DNA from: Gonocerus acuteangulatus
Taxonomy: Eukaryota > Arthropoda > Insecta > Hemiptera > Coreidae
NCBI GenBank assembly: GCA_946811695.1
Contig: OX328128.1
Location: forward strand, 29,559,457-29,623,456
Direction: 5' to 3'
DNA length: 64,000 nt
Positions 11,561 to 23,290 of the stretch are shown piece after piece. The position numbers and the translations under genes were made by a program. The number at the start of each line of letters is the position of its first letter. The first letter of the stretch is position 1. The notes beneath the pieces were generated by a model, which saw only the letters and a list, made by a program, of their open reading frames with translations, was not told the DNA's origin and did not search any database.

Positions 11561-13082
11561 GAAAAAAATACCCAAAACTAAGCAACAGTGACTTTTTTTT
11601 TTAATAAAAAAATATAAGATATCTTGAAATCGGGAACCACTTATTCAGACGGCAATAATGTTTCTTTTGACCAAAACTATCATAAATTTCCTTCCGGATT
11701 GTGTCATACTTTGTACGTTAAAAGCGGGTTTTCTACCTATGGAGGAGGGAGGGAGAAACTAGCTAAAAGGCACTATATATCCCTATATTCTCACGTGGTC
11801 ATATACATACATACAATTATGCACAAGTGCACACACTATGTTGCTTCTTAAACATATTTTTCTGCGTCTACACTTAATACTACGTATTTATGCTTCAACA
11901 TTGCAATATCGTATTTTGTTCAACCTATTTATAATTGCGTTATTTATTGGATGATTCAATATTTTTTTTTGCAGAGAGTATGAGTAATGAACGAATCTAT
12001 ACACATTATGATGTCAGCTTATTGTTTTTTTAAGTTATTTAAACAATAAACTATAATTTGCTAATCGTCTCCGTTACGATCAAGCAATAAATAAATAAAT
12101 AATAATAATAATATTTAAACAATATTTGATTATATTTCATGTAATATAATGAAGCGGATTAGATTTTATATTATTGTAACCGTGTCTGTCTCGTGGTTGA
12201 AATTCATTTATTAACAAAAATTATAAAAATACAAAGCTACGCGTTTACTAAATAAAATTAATGAGCGACATTTATTAAAATAAATAGTTTATCATACAGA
12301 TCTAAAACGATGTGTGGCTTATCTAAAGAGAGAATCCCATAAGCAGAGAACTGAGAGACGATAAAAACTAAGCGGAACATAACATTTCTAATATGTGCCG
12401 ATTGGTCTAAGGGATTCTACAGCCGACCATTAAAATAAACTGTCTTTTCTCCTTTTGCCTATGATTCTGCTTAGCCACCTGTTGATTTCCATTGAAGTCT
12501 TCTTAGAACCTTTCCGCACTTTATGAGAATATTATGACAGGGCAAAAGGGCATTTTATAAAATTTATCTCACTATAAATTATTTTTTTCTTTACAGGCAA
12601 ATCAAGCACGTGGGACTTTTTTGCCTATTTAAATTTGATGATAAAATAAATTAATTAATACAGGAAAAGAAAAAGGAAGTATTATTTATAGAGAAAAACA
12701 AGTAAAATTCAAATAACATACCCATATGTTACAATATTTACCTATACAGTAACCTATATGTACATTTATATACATATAACAATATAAATATACACATAAT
12801 TATTATTGGTGGATTCGTATTTGCTTGGAATTGAACACGAGAGGTATCATGTAAATATCAGACATTTTGTTCATATGTGTCTGAAAGAACAGGCACAATG
12901 AAAACAAAAAAATCAAAATTAACAGAGGAATGAAGAAATTCTCAGCAACAATACAAAAAAAAAAAAAAAAAAAAAAAAACATTGTTTACTTATAGTTAAA
13001 GAGTTAAGTTAAAACAATCGTTCATTGGTAACTCGCACTTAATGACCTAATTTAAAACAATGTTAACTCGTATTTAAAATCT
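11561..13082. other. AT-rich non-coding stretch
   Basis: Nothing recognised beyond a poly-A run at 12954-12980 and a short AAT-repeat tract near 12085-12112. Confidence 0.6.
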
Positions 13083-13640
13083 TATCGGAGGCTCGGTGGC
13101 CGTGAGCGTTAGGCCTCTCGTCCACTGGAACCGAAAAGCTGCGAACTGCAAAGCAACGAATTCGGACGATCGGCGTTCGTCCGAATTCGTGCGAATACCT
13201 CTCGTCCATTGCCTCAATGGTCGTCCGAATTCGCAGTAGATTTGATGGCTCGAACTCTGCGTCCATTTTCAACCATGACTTTTCGCAACTATAAATCCCA
13301 GCAGAATGGGATCGGTTCACACTTCGCACAAGATCAGAAGAATACGGACGAACGATACGGGCCCAGTGGACACGGTCCATGATGGAGCCTCGTGTTTGGA
13401 TTGTTCGTGCGTTTTCGTCCGAATTCGGACGAATTCATTTCGCAGCTTTTCGGTTCCAGTGGACGAGAGGCATTAAGGCGTCTTTGCCAAAGGTTGTCGA
13501 TTCCCACTATGGGGTGGAGGCTTTTCTTTAGAAAAAAGAAAAGGCATCAGCCATGTCCTGGCTAATAAAGTGTGGTAACCTATAGATAACCCGTCCTAAA
13601 ATTCGTAGTTAATAATAAATGGATGTTATAATTTAATAAT
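13083..13640 (+). mobile_element. tRNA-Ser/Leu-derived SINE interrupted by a MITE
   Basis: The head GGTGGCCGTGAGCGTTA joins AAGGCGTCTTTGCC once the MITE at 13112-13472 is removed. This restores a tRNA-like box A region, followed by GGTTGTCGATTCCCAC, which resembles box B. The body (AAAAAGAAAAGGCATCAGCC, CTATAGATAACCCGTCCTAA) and the ATAATAAATGG tail match the copies at 8118 and 61164. A single TTA remains at the predicted empty site. Confidence 0.82.
13112..13472. mobile_element. Harbinger-like MITE with TTA target duplication
   Basis: 361 bp bounded by inverted repeats of about 33 bp (GCCTCTCGTCCACTGGAACC and onward to GCTGCGAA; the opposite end is its reverse complement). It is flanked by TTA at 13109-13111 and 13473-13475. 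A 3-bp TTA duplication is typical of PIF/Harbinger. The interior is rich in CGTCCGAATTCG-type repeats. The 105-codon minus frame inside shows no transposase domain. Confidence 0.88.
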
Positions 13641-13998
13641 AATAATAAAATGTTAAGTTAACTCGTTCAGAGAATATTTATCCATTGATAGTTCGTAGTA
13701 TTCTTTGAGAATACAGTATTCATTTATACGGTTAGAAGAAATAAGCTCTCTTCCTTTCAAAGAGTCCAAGAACGCAAAAATGGAATTATTTCAAGGCGAG
13801 ATATTGAGTTTCAAAACGTCACCTAACTTTTTCGCATCTTCCGGAAAGGAAAACATTTTTTGTTTTCCAAGGTATTTACCATATTAGGGGTGTTGATTTT
13901 AAATCTGCTATTATTTTTGGGGTGAAAAAAATGTATAATGCTAGTTTACTGGAAAACGTAAGAACATTTTTGAATTTATTTGACGAAATATTAATTAT

Positions 13999-14168
13999 TT
14001 ATTTATTTGTTTACAGAGCCCCATAACTTTTTGCGATGGTCTACTTACAGTGTTATGACTATGTAATCAGTCTCAGTCCAAAGTAAAAAGAAGTCAAATA
14101 AAATAAATAATTATAAAATATAATAAAATAAATAAAACTAAAAACAACAAAAGAATAATAGATAACGG

Positions 14169-14219
<51 letters not shown>

Positions 14220-15030
14220 GAAAATATAAGTACTTCAATTTAAAATAATGTAAATTCTATTTTCACTTTTTATGTGGATGAAAGTCAATTGAAAATTTCA
14301 TTTTATGTTTATATTTTAACTAAGGCTCAACTATATTTAAATTTTACATAGTTTATTATTTTTTTGAGTATATTTTGAGTGTTTTTAAATTTTTGAGTAT
14401 TGTGGTGATGTGAGGGCTACCTGGTAATAGTATGTCAACTAAGTCGTGTGGTATTTGCAAGTTGCCTCTCATTCTACAGTCTATCAGTATGTGTTTTACT
14501 GTAGCGTCCTCGTTACAATGTACGCATCTTGGTCTGTTTTTGTTTTTTTTTGCACAAGATGTCCGTGAGTTAGTAAGCAGTGTCCAATTCTAAGCCTGGT
14601 TAATACTCCTAGTTCCCGTCTTGTGAGGTTTTCGTTCAACCAGGCTCTTGTTGTGTTTTTAATCTGTCTTAACTTGCTTTCGGATTTAGTCCATTCTTTT
14701 TGCCAGGCGTCCAATATGATGGTTTGTGCAAAGATCCGTCCGTGAATGTGTATGTACTGTCAGGTCTTTCTCGATGGAGTTAAATATTTTTTTATAAGCG
14801 TTAGTAGCAATTGGATCTGTTTTCTTGTATTTAGTCAATGTTAGGTCAATGACTAAGTCCTTCAATTTCCATGGGGGTATGTCAATGTGATTGTTAGGGT
14901 AAATTAATGTGTTTGCTATTGCTTGATTTGTATCCTCATCACAGTTCTAATTATTAAAGGTTTCTTCTGATGGTTTATACGAGAGTATTTTTCAGAATAT
15001 TTATTATCAAGAAATTCTGTTACACAAGGT
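13999..15030 (-). mobile_element. 5'-truncated LINE insertion with 12-bp target duplication
   Basis: AATATTAATTAT occurs directly on both sides (13987-13998 and 15031-15042). The T-rich left end fits the 3' tail of a minus-strand insertion. The insertion contains the C-terminal coding remnant described at 14356-14950, plus about 350 bp of 3' UTR with a (TA)n array at 14171-14217. Confidence 0.88.
14356..15028 (-). pseudogene. LINE ORF2 remnant: RT-RNase H linker, broken RNase H, C-terminal zinc knuckle
   Basis: Read on the minus strand, the remnant starts with a linker (KYSEKYSRI). After a frameshift it gives IPPWKLKDLVIDLTL, the usual Pro-Pro-Trp lead into RNase H in I/LOA/R1-type LINEs. 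FTDGSLHKP then gives the first RNase H motif. Most of the RNase H body is deleted, because the sequence jumps to WQKEW. It continues RRELGVLTRLRIGHCLLTHG and, after a frameshift in an A-run, CVHCNEDATVKHILIDC, a Cys-Cys-His-Cys knuckle. The stop is TAA at 14356-14358. The several frameshifts and the deletion make it non-functional. I cannot fix the clade beyond an RNase H-bearing LINE. Confidence 0.85.
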
Positions 15031-15235
15031 AATATTAATTATGGTTTAACCATTTTATTTTTCCTTTAATCTAGCCTCTAAGATAAATGAATCGGTGAAA
15101 TAATCATGTCGATATCAGTTTCTAATCTTGATGTATAAAATAAAGCATTTTCAACCAATAGTATTTTATTTCTCCGCCCCTAAGGCGATTTGGTCGGAGC
15201 GCTCGGACACGTGTCGACAATTTTTCGATGCAGAA

Positions 15236-16722
15236 TCACACTCCCCTTGTTAGATTGATTAGGTGAAATCGTGGTTAAATGAAGTAACCTTTAGGCAACT
15301 CGTAGTTGTGTTCTTGTCGTAGTCATGGCTACTCTAAATCATCGTTCATTGATAGCTCTTTGTTGAAGCATTAAAACAAGGCAGCCTCTAAAAGCCTGGT
15401 TTAATCTTCCTGAACCCGCATGGCAGTTCGCTATATACCTCTCTCGTCAGGGCTTCATTTGGTTTTAAGGTTTAAGTCCTTTCTGTGGACTTTATCCGGG
15501 CTTCACGGAGATTTATTATTTTCAACCGAACTCAAGCCCACTTTTCCTCATAATGGAGTGAATAAAGAATTAACTCGAGCTACGTTTGTTGGTCTAAAAC
15601 AGAGTTCCTGGAAAATGGGTAGCATAGATTCATAATATGACGTCTTTTTTGCGACAATTTCTTTTGTTTTTTTGGGCTCGGAGTGTACCCCAATTCTTAT
15701 AGAGCGAAGATTTATCCTTATTTTCACAAGATTTATTTTCCATATTAGTTGGCCACGATGTGTAGGGAATTTCGTTGCGAAAATCTGAAAATTATGGTCC
15801 TTAAGGAAAAACTAAATAAATACCCCCTCTACATGAACCGATTTTATTAGCTGAAGACCTCGCTCAAGCGTTTTTTTGGGGGGGGGGGGGGATTCTATAC
15901 ACGAAAACAAAATTGCCTTTGGAGGCTGGGGTTTGATAAAAAAAAGTAACCTTATATTTTTAACTACTCTGTTTATTATTTACGCTCTTGATCCTTAGTT
16001 TTTTTTATCACACCTCATCAAAGGCATTTAAGAAGCCTCGTCACCATTCACTCTTTACGGAGGCAGGTGACCCACTGTAAGAGGCGTAAAAAATGGCACA
16101 AAACATGTAGGGCGTAAATAATAAATAAAGTAGTTCTCAACAAAACCGATCACCGTTATACAACTGAAATATCTTGGACAGCTTCTTGGTTGTACCTGTG
16201 ATATGAGAAATATATAAATCCCGCTGAATCTCGGCAATGAACAAACTAAAAGATCAAAATTAATCATTAGCAGACCCTTTGCTCAAATTTATAGAATTAT
16301 CGAACAAAGCGGAAGGTCAATAAAACTACACCACACACGTTCACACTTTTTATTTAACTACCCTACACGTGTGGAACCATTTTGGCGCCTCTTCAGTGGA
16401 ATATGCTTCAAAATACAACTTCTGCCTCAACTTGAGGAGGAGCACCTTCTTCCTGTAGCAGGGCCACGACTAGACTCTAGAGAGTCAAAGTCTCTTCTTT
16501 ATACCACATTTGTAATACATTATTGAAATCTAAGTACAGAATAAAGGGGAAAGAGGAGTGAGGGCTTAAGACTTGAAATAAAATTTTATCGAATAAATAA
16601 ATTGCATTATTAAATATCTTCAAAATGTTGATAACTGCAACAATTATATATATATATAATTATATATGGAGAGAGAGAGAAAGAGAGAGAGCAAGAAAGG
16701 GGGTAACCTGGCTCAGTCGAGT
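15236..16722. other. Non-coding stretch
   Basis: Contains a poly-G run at about 15878-15890 and a GA-rich tract at 16669-16692. The frames seen here (up to 71 codons) have no recognisable domain. Confidence 0.55.
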
Positions 16723-17106
16723 ATCCTACTGATTCTTGAAGAAACTGGCAGGAGTTGCTCCCCAAAACTACTTAGAACGTTACCTTATGTTTGCTACGTT
16801 TCAAACATCTTTAGCTTCATCTTCAGACATCTTATATTGAGTTTTGCTAAGGTCCATTATAATTTTTTAATTTTATATTAAGGTTGTGGGGACATGTTTT
16901 ATTCACACTGAGGGAAAGCCTGCGAGGACTGGCATTTATAAGCCTTATCATAAAATTTAAAAATTATGATAAACCTTACCACAATTTAATATAATATACC
17001 TGATGATGAACCTGAACAGGTTCGAAAAGCCGCAAAAAGAAGTTAACGTTTTAAACTATTTTGGGAAGCAACTCCTGCCAGTTACTTCAAGAATCCATTG
17101 ATCGTT
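16723..17106. repeat. Inverted pair of retroelement ends with hammerhead-like motifs
   Basis: 16723-16890 is the diverged reverse complement of about 16950-17106. Shared landmarks are GATTCTTGAAG, ACTGGCAGGAGTTGCT, AACGTTA and the ATAATTTTTTAATTTTAT block. Each arm carries a motif of the form CTGAWGATGAA - stem - GAAA. This layout resembles the terminal repeats of Penelope-like elements, which are known to carry hammerhead ribozyme motifs. The assignment is an inference. Confidence 0.5.
16998..17034 (+). ncRNA. Hammerhead ribozyme-like motif
   Basis: CCTGATGATGAACCTG-AA-CAGGTTCGAAAAG has the hammerhead core order: CUGAUGA, then a 7-bp stem II (GAACCTG pairing with CAGGTTC across an AA loop), then GAAA. 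Stem III and a clear NUH cleavage site are not evident, so activity is doubtful. Confidence 0.35.
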
Positions 17107-17931
17107 CCTGATGTTCTGGAGGACCTGAGTTCAAAATTTCGTCTACTATGCGGGCTATTTACGAAATCGGCCTTTGTCCTATAGTGCGAGATACACTGAT
17201 GGTCTTCAAGTGTCTTCGTTCGAGGGTCCTTTGCCCTTTGCCCTTTTGCCCCTTTACCTAGCTATGAATGAGTTCCTGCAAGGGGGAAAGCCGGACGGCC
17301 GGAGCATAATACTGACAACACTACCACCCTACTGAGCTATGTGGCCAACAATCAGACAACTTTACAGTATGTACCTATCTAGGCCCTCGTGTTTGATCCA
17401 CGGTTCTGGACCACGAATAGTGGAAGGGCCCCAATGTACTACAGGTGAAACATGCACAGATATTTGACCACTGCATAGAAATGGCTCCTTATCTGTGCTT
17501 CACAGCTGGATGACCAAACCATCTCCAATCTAGCCAATGTCCAACGAGGGGCTATCGGCTGTCTCCTATTTTCCACCTGTTACACCCTAAGTAATATATA
17601 TATATATAATTAGGTTCTGTAAGAAAATAGTTTTTACTTAGAAATAAGTTCCTTAAAATGCAAATAATTTCTCAAAGAAAATACATTTTAAGGTTAGGAA
17701 TGTAAAATTTACTCCTAGATTTAACGAGCTACTTAAAAAAAATATAAACAAAAAACATGGATATATCAGAGATATTCTGATGGGACAGAAATGAATGAAA
17801 CTTGAGTTTAATGTTTTAAAGCTACTGTACATGCCTGAAAACCAAGAGAAACAAGAAAGTTCAAGAAGTTAATACCCGTTAACGTAAAGTTTTAGGAACG
17901 TTAAGTTTAATAGTGGTGTTAAGCCGAAAAT
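17107..17931. other. Non-coding stretch
   Basis: No gene, RNA or repeat boundary recognised. Confidence 0.5.
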
Positions 17932-18203
17932 ATCTCCTAGAAAAACTGCGTCATGCAAAGAAGATACATTTAAAATTAATAAAAATTAATTTTTTTTTTT
18001 CTATTTGTGCATAATGTCAGTATTTTCTAGAAAAAATTGTTTATGAATACTATTCTGTGACTTTAATTTGGACTAAAGGAAATACGTTTCAAGTACATAG
18101 CAGTGGATATTTTAAACATAAGAAGACAAGGTATGGTTGGGATTCGGCTAGGAGAAAAGAACGTCAGACCTTCAGGAAGAAATCTGTATTGGACGTTTCG
18201 GCT

Positions 18204-18240
18204 AACCATGGTTGAATGTATGATACATTCAACCATGGTT
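18204..18240. repeat. Short perfect palindrome
   Basis: 17-bp arms (AACCATGGTTGAATGTA) and a 3-base loop, placed exactly where the left arm of the surrounding inverted repeat ends. Confidence 0.9.
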
Positions 18241-18291
18241 ACCTAAGTGTCTTCGAGCTCTTCCTCCCCCTCCCCTAGGCATTTTCTAGGG

Positions 18292-18360
18292 TCTATTATT
18301 TGTTATGTAGTCTATTATTTGTTATGTAGTCTATTATTTGTTATGTAGTCTATTATTTGT
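18292..18360. repeat. 19-bp tandem repeat, 3.6 copies
   Basis: Unit TCTATTATTTGTTATGTAG, with identical copies starting at 18292, 18311, 18330 and 18349 (the last partial). Confidence 0.97.
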
Positions 18361-18936
18361 ATTGATAGAGCTTCAGTGTATATTAGTATTACTTTTAGTA
18401 CAAATAGTTCTATTACCTAGTAAGTTAGTGGTAAGCAATGATATCAGTTAAAAAAGAAAATTGAATACAAGTTATCAAAATAACAGTTCATTGTCATGCA
18501 CTGTCCTAAACACAAATTACTAACCCTTTCACGACATATACACGACTCTCTAACATTACACTTCAGGGCGGTGAGGACCTAGATGTTTTCTGCCCTTAAA
18601 CACCCAATCCATCCATCCATCCTAGGCATTTTCTAGTGCTGAAGAAGGCAGCCAATGTGCAGCCGAAACGTCCAATACAGATTTCTTCCTGAAGGTCTGA
18701 CGTTTTTTTCTCCTAGCCGAATCCCAACCATACCTTGTCTTCTTATGTTTAAAATATCCACTGCTATGTAATTGAAACGTATTTGCTTTAGTATACATTA
18801 AAGTCACAGAATAGCATTCATAAACAATTTTTTCTAGAAAATACTGACATTATGCACAAATAGAAAAAAAAAACAAAATTAATTGTTATTAATTTTAAAT
18901 GTATCTTCTTTGCGTGACGCAGTTTTTCTAGGAGAT

Positions 18937-19465
18937 CTCTGATGACTACCTTTTAAAAATTTGCTTATTTTCTCTTCCTTAGAGGATTCTTTATTACAAC
19001 GTATGCTATTAAAATTTCACAAAACATTCGCAGTAACAAATAAATTGATGAATCAATGATTATAATGTAAAACAACCTTTGAATTCAGAATAAGTTCAAA
19101 GAATTAAGGTAATAAGTACCTAATTTTCAACATAGTTCTTCGAACTTTCCAAATAGCCCAATATTATAGAATAAGCTTATCCTATTTTTCACCTATTTCA
19201 CCCAAAGATTAACCACTAGAGTTTGCTTATATTGAACCATCTTCCCGCCTGGAATTATCCCCTAAATCATAAGCCTGATAATATACATTGATTTAGCGCC
19301 CCCAATAAGTGGTTGGCTCCCTGGCATATTTGGAATTCTTCCTACGAAACCCAATTCCTCCACTTATGAGGTCATAAATTAAATTCTTCCCTGTAACCCC
19401 TTATAACCTCCATGGTCCTCCACCTTGAGGATACTAATCTACTAGCAATGAGGCAGAAGGCTGTT
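18937..19465. other. Non-coding stretch
   Basis: Nothing recognised. Confidence 0.5.
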
Positions 19466-19775
19466 TTAGCGAGTTTCCTCCCTTCCTCAAAACAGAGGAA
19501 ACCTGCCTATGAGGTTAACCTCAGGCCGCAATCCGCAAGTGCCGACTCGATGATTTCACGTTTCAGAACCCATAGATGACGAAATTGACGATGGTTCAAA
19601 ATTGTTTGTATATATATAATGGTTCGCTTTCTCACAGACTGAAAAATGGTCTAGTGTTTCAGAAATTAGGTCCAAAAATTGTTGTCTAATTTTAAAGCTC
19701 AAGTTCGTTAATCAGCAGGATCCATCCGCCGAAACCTTTCGAGCGAAATTCCAGCGAAAAATCGTAAAGCTTACG
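19466..19775 (-). mobile_element. Diverged HINE 3' end, minus
   Basis: Starts at 19466 with TTAGCGAGTTTCCTCCC and a pairing AGGAAAC downstream, the family stem-loop. It then shows degenerate versions of the conserved blocks: AAGTGCCGACTCG, TTTCAGAACCCATAG, GTTCGTTAATCAGCAG and CGTAAAGCTTACG. The TA core is reduced to a few units near 19611. Confidence 0.7.
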
Positions 19776-20704
19776 TTTACTGTTTAACTTGTATTAGGCT
19801 GCACCTACATTGGACCCGTATTTCTCCTGATCCGATCCAATCCGATTTCGTTTGACCGACAGAGAGTACCTGCATTGGCCCTGACCCGATCCGATCCGAT
19901 CTATAATAGTCACAGCTCGTCAGAACCACGTAATAAGCAGAGAAACCTTCGCTTAGGAATTTTAGAGGTATGAAGAAGGAGTTGAGAGGCCAATCAATCT
20001 TCCGGAAATATGTCATTCCCGAAAAAATAAATCTTAGTGTAACAGTTAAATGTTTAACTGTTACGCTAGAAGATTATAAGCATTGGAAGTTTATAAACAT
20101 TAGAAGGTTATAAACATTGGATAATTATAAACATCTTTCCACGTCATTTAATAAACAGGGGAAACAAAAATGTGAACTGACAAAGTTATTTTAAATTTTA
20201 TTAGCATTCATTTAAAAAAAAAATGCATTGAAATTGATTAAGATATAGAGGCTGTTGACCTTTTCGAAACACAATATGTCGTTTGGCAACGTTTTGCGTC
20301 TTCGGTCCGAAATCGGTCTAGAAACAAACAACTTTGAACGGCCGAGAATCGGTGGCCATCGGGTCGGGATCAATTTAGGCATCTTCATTGAGGTGCATAT
20401 GTTTGTTTTTCTTCCGACAGTCGTTATTTTATATCTCAAGTTTGTAGAAAGAAACCGACATGATTCTTTACCAATTCATTTGTATTAGAGAGGAAATTAA
20501 AGGAAAAATACAATCGTTAAAAAATAATTTATATTTTGTCGAGTAAATTTAAAAAAAGATGTTTATGTTTTCAAGTAAAGAATAACATAATGACTTTTCT
20601 CACACCGAAAACGAAAAATAATTTTTTGTAGTCCATCCGAGCTTATATCTTTTTCTCAGTCCGAAAGCGGATCATTTCAACAGAAAACCATTTGAAACTT
20701 CAAA
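19776..20704. other. Non-coding stretch with a small duplicated motif
   Basis: ACCTRCATTGGMCC and GATCCGATCC-type motifs occur twice at 19803-19900. A hairpin (GTAACAGTTAAA/TTTAACTGTTAC) lies at 20038-20065. No gene recognised. Confidence 0.5.
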
Positions 20705-21175
20705 TGAACTGGGGTTAACTCGAACTTTTGAGAACCATTTCTTGCAAGTATCTTCTAAGATAAAACGATAGTTATTTATATGGTTAGAAAAAGAAAGGCG
20801 AAATATTGAATTTCAAACCTTGACGTACATTTATTGCTCACAAATTTTTAGGGTCTTCTGGACTCGACAAAAATATTTTTTCTTGTTTTCAGCAATCATT
20901 TTTAGTGGGGAAAAATGTATAATGCTAGTTTACTTAAAATCGTAAACATATATTTAAATTTACTTGACGAAATATAAATAAATGCTTAACGATTGTATTC
21001 TTCCTTTAATGTACTCCCTAAAACGAATGAAAGAATCATGCCGATATCATTTTCCAAACTCGAGATACAAAAAAAATCATTTTCAATCTATATTATATTA
21101 TTTCTCAGCTCCTAAGGCCTATTTGGCGACAGTTGACACGTGTCGACTATTTTTCTACGCAGAATCACCAGAAAT
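20705..21175 (+). repeat. Unclassified dispersed repeat, copy B (uninterrupted)
   Basis: Matches the two halves of copy A at 13655-13998 and 15043-15235, and shows the state before the LINE insertion. No coding potential. Confidence 0.7.
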
Positions 21176-21942
21176 AGAAATGGGCCCAATCGGTGACCCT
21201 GCCCATGTTAGTTATGCAGCTCCTACGTGGCCGGGTTTTCTGTCATGCAAGTCGGTTTATGATGATAGTATTACTCACTATTTTATCTAACGTTATAAAT
21301 AATCTTATATGTTAAAAAAACTTGGCATAATCTTTCTTCACTTAGGTAGCAAAATAATTTCAAAGTTGAAGATAAGCGGTTGGATTTCTTTGTATGTAAT
21401 TGTATATATTATTAACGTTCCTATATAATATTGTTGTTAGTTTTGAATTCCATACTGGATTACACGATAAGTCACCAATCCCTAGAAGGGAATGTGATCT
21501 GTCAAAAGTTTGTAGATTTACTGCTAATACGTGATGGAAACAGCATCCAATTAATGGGGAAGCGATCCGCTCTGATGCTCGCTGCCTGATTAAAGTCCAC
21601 GTTCGTACTGGGAATCGAACCGCCGTCAAATAATCCTATGAGGTCGTGAAACGAATACTCGCATAGGCAGAATTCGGAACTACTTCGGTGATAAACGAGA
21701 AAAAAATGGGACCTCGTGGTAGAAGCGTGTTCGAATGTAATGCTGATCCGTGGGGAGATTTGAAAAGCTCAGAATGGGAACTCTGAATATATCTCCGCCA
21801 AAGACAGAAATAACAAACAAATAGAAATAATAAAAAAGTAAAAATAAATACATATACAAACAAAAAATATATGAAGGGAATAACATACGAAAAAGTAACT
21901 ATTCATTACTGAGATCGTACATTCGTTTATATATTGATGTGC

Positions 21943-22002
<60 letters not shown>

Positions 22003-22311
22003 TTATTTTTTTCCTCCTTACAGTAACCCTGCAAGAGGGGAGTTCATTTTTTGTCTGCAAGTCTCATGCAATAAACAGCATACCACTTGCATTTGTATAT
22101 TAACATATTTTGATATGTATATATATGCAAGTGTTTTTGTATGGATTTACAGCAGAGTTTTTATATCTATGCACTAGGTGTAGTATTCCAATCATATTAT
22201 TCCAAACACAACGTTGTCTTGAATAAAATATTAGAAACATTTTGAGCACCATTTAACCTTACATTATATTAGTGTCAGTCTTAGTATGGAGATTACCAAA
22301 GAGTTTACTGT
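21176..22311. other. Non-coding stretch with (TA)n at 21946-22000
   Basis: No gene recognised. The TA array is followed by an ATTTATTTATTT tract. Confidence 0.55.
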
Positions 22312-22319
22312 CCTTAAAC

Positions 22320-23282
22320 TAGTGTTGTAAAAGAGCGCGCCTTTAAGGCTAGAAGGCGCGGCTCCTAAAAGCTCGAGCTCTCAGAGCTTGGACAGGACTC
22401 GATAGAAGGCGCGAGCCTTGAAGGCTCGGCTTGGTAGAAGGCGCATGCTTTGAAGCCTTTTACTTTTCTTTTCCAAAATGGCGGATGGCGGGCAAACAGC
22501 TGTTTCATGAAATATAATTTAGTAGATTCTTCCTAAATTGTTTCCGCCACTCTGAAATTATTCGCTAGCAATTAAATTTATCATGACATCGATAAACTAG
22601 ATTATATGGATCACTAATTGTTTAAAAATAATAATATTTTCTAAGAAATAAATTCTATTAGATGGTGATGGCAACACTGTCATACTTCTTAACTGTATGA
22701 CACTGTAATACTTTTATCTTCCTTAAATAAGTCCATACAATTTTTCATGCAGATTTTAATCCATAAGAATACAGAATTTAAAAAATCAGCTAAATGAGGC
22801 ACTTTATTTAGCGTAATCATTAACGTTATAAACTGAACTCTGTTGAATTTGACTAAATTGCAAATGAAGCAAAATAAGAATTATCAGAGATAACAGCTAC
22901 ATTACCTCCCTTTGTAAATAAAGATGCCATTAAAAATTTATATTTAATATTGTTAAATAAGTGGTGAGAAATGTCACCAAATTATCGAAATTAATAAAAT
23001 GTAATCATTAAAGAGTAAGTAATTATTGTATAGAAATAAGATATTAAAGCACTAGAAAGGGTTTGACTATAACCGTGCTTGCCAAAGCTCTACCTTCCTA
23101 GGGCTCCAAGGCCGAGCCTTCAAAGCCCGAGGGAGAACCTTGCCGAACCTTCAGGGCTTGATAGGTTTAGGATGAAGCCTCACTCCCTAGCCTTCACCCA
23201 GCCCTCAGAGCTCGGGCTGTAGAGGCTAGGTTCACGGTTCAGGCACGAAGCCTCAAGTCAGGGCTCGTTTTTAACAGCACTA
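22320..23282. mobile_element. Non-autonomous hAT element with 8-bp TSD
   Basis: 963 bp, flanked by CCTTAAAC at 22312-22319 and 23283-23290. The ends are TAGTGTTGTAAAAGAGCGCG and, on the other strand, TAGTGCTGTTAAAAACGAGC, both typical hAT termini. Subterminal regions are GC-rich, with repeated GAAGGCGCG, AGCCTTGAAGGCTCG and similar inverted motifs. The centre is AT-rich. No transposase frame, so it depends on a partner element. Confidence 0.92.
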
Positions 23283-23290
23283 CCTTAAAC

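Larger units (their letters stand above)
13655..15235 (+). repeat. Unclassified dispersed repeat, copy A (split by a LINE)
   Basis: The segments 13655-13998 and 15043-15235 together match 20705-21175. Shared landmarks are AAAATGTATAATGCTAGTTTAC, the block around GATATCA-TTTCCAA, CTAAGGC and GACACGTGTCGAC. The interruption is the LINE at 13999-15030. Nature unknown. Confidence 0.7.
17932..18936. repeat. Large inverted repeat, arms of about 270 bp
   Basis: 17932-18203 and 18661-18936 are imperfect reverse complements, bounded outside by ATCTCCTAG and inside by GGACGTTTCGGCT. The spacer holds the palindrome at 18204-18240, the 19-bp tandem array at 18292-18360, and the motif CTGAAGAAGGCAGCC...GCCGAAACGTCC at 18640-18674. 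The last motif again resembles the hammerhead-bearing ends of Penelope-like elements (CTGAAGA, short stem, GAAAC). No open frame of note. Confidence 0.75.

Noticed and set aside
13063..13380. 105-codon minus frame
   Set aside because: Lies inside the Harbinger-like MITE and has no transposase features.
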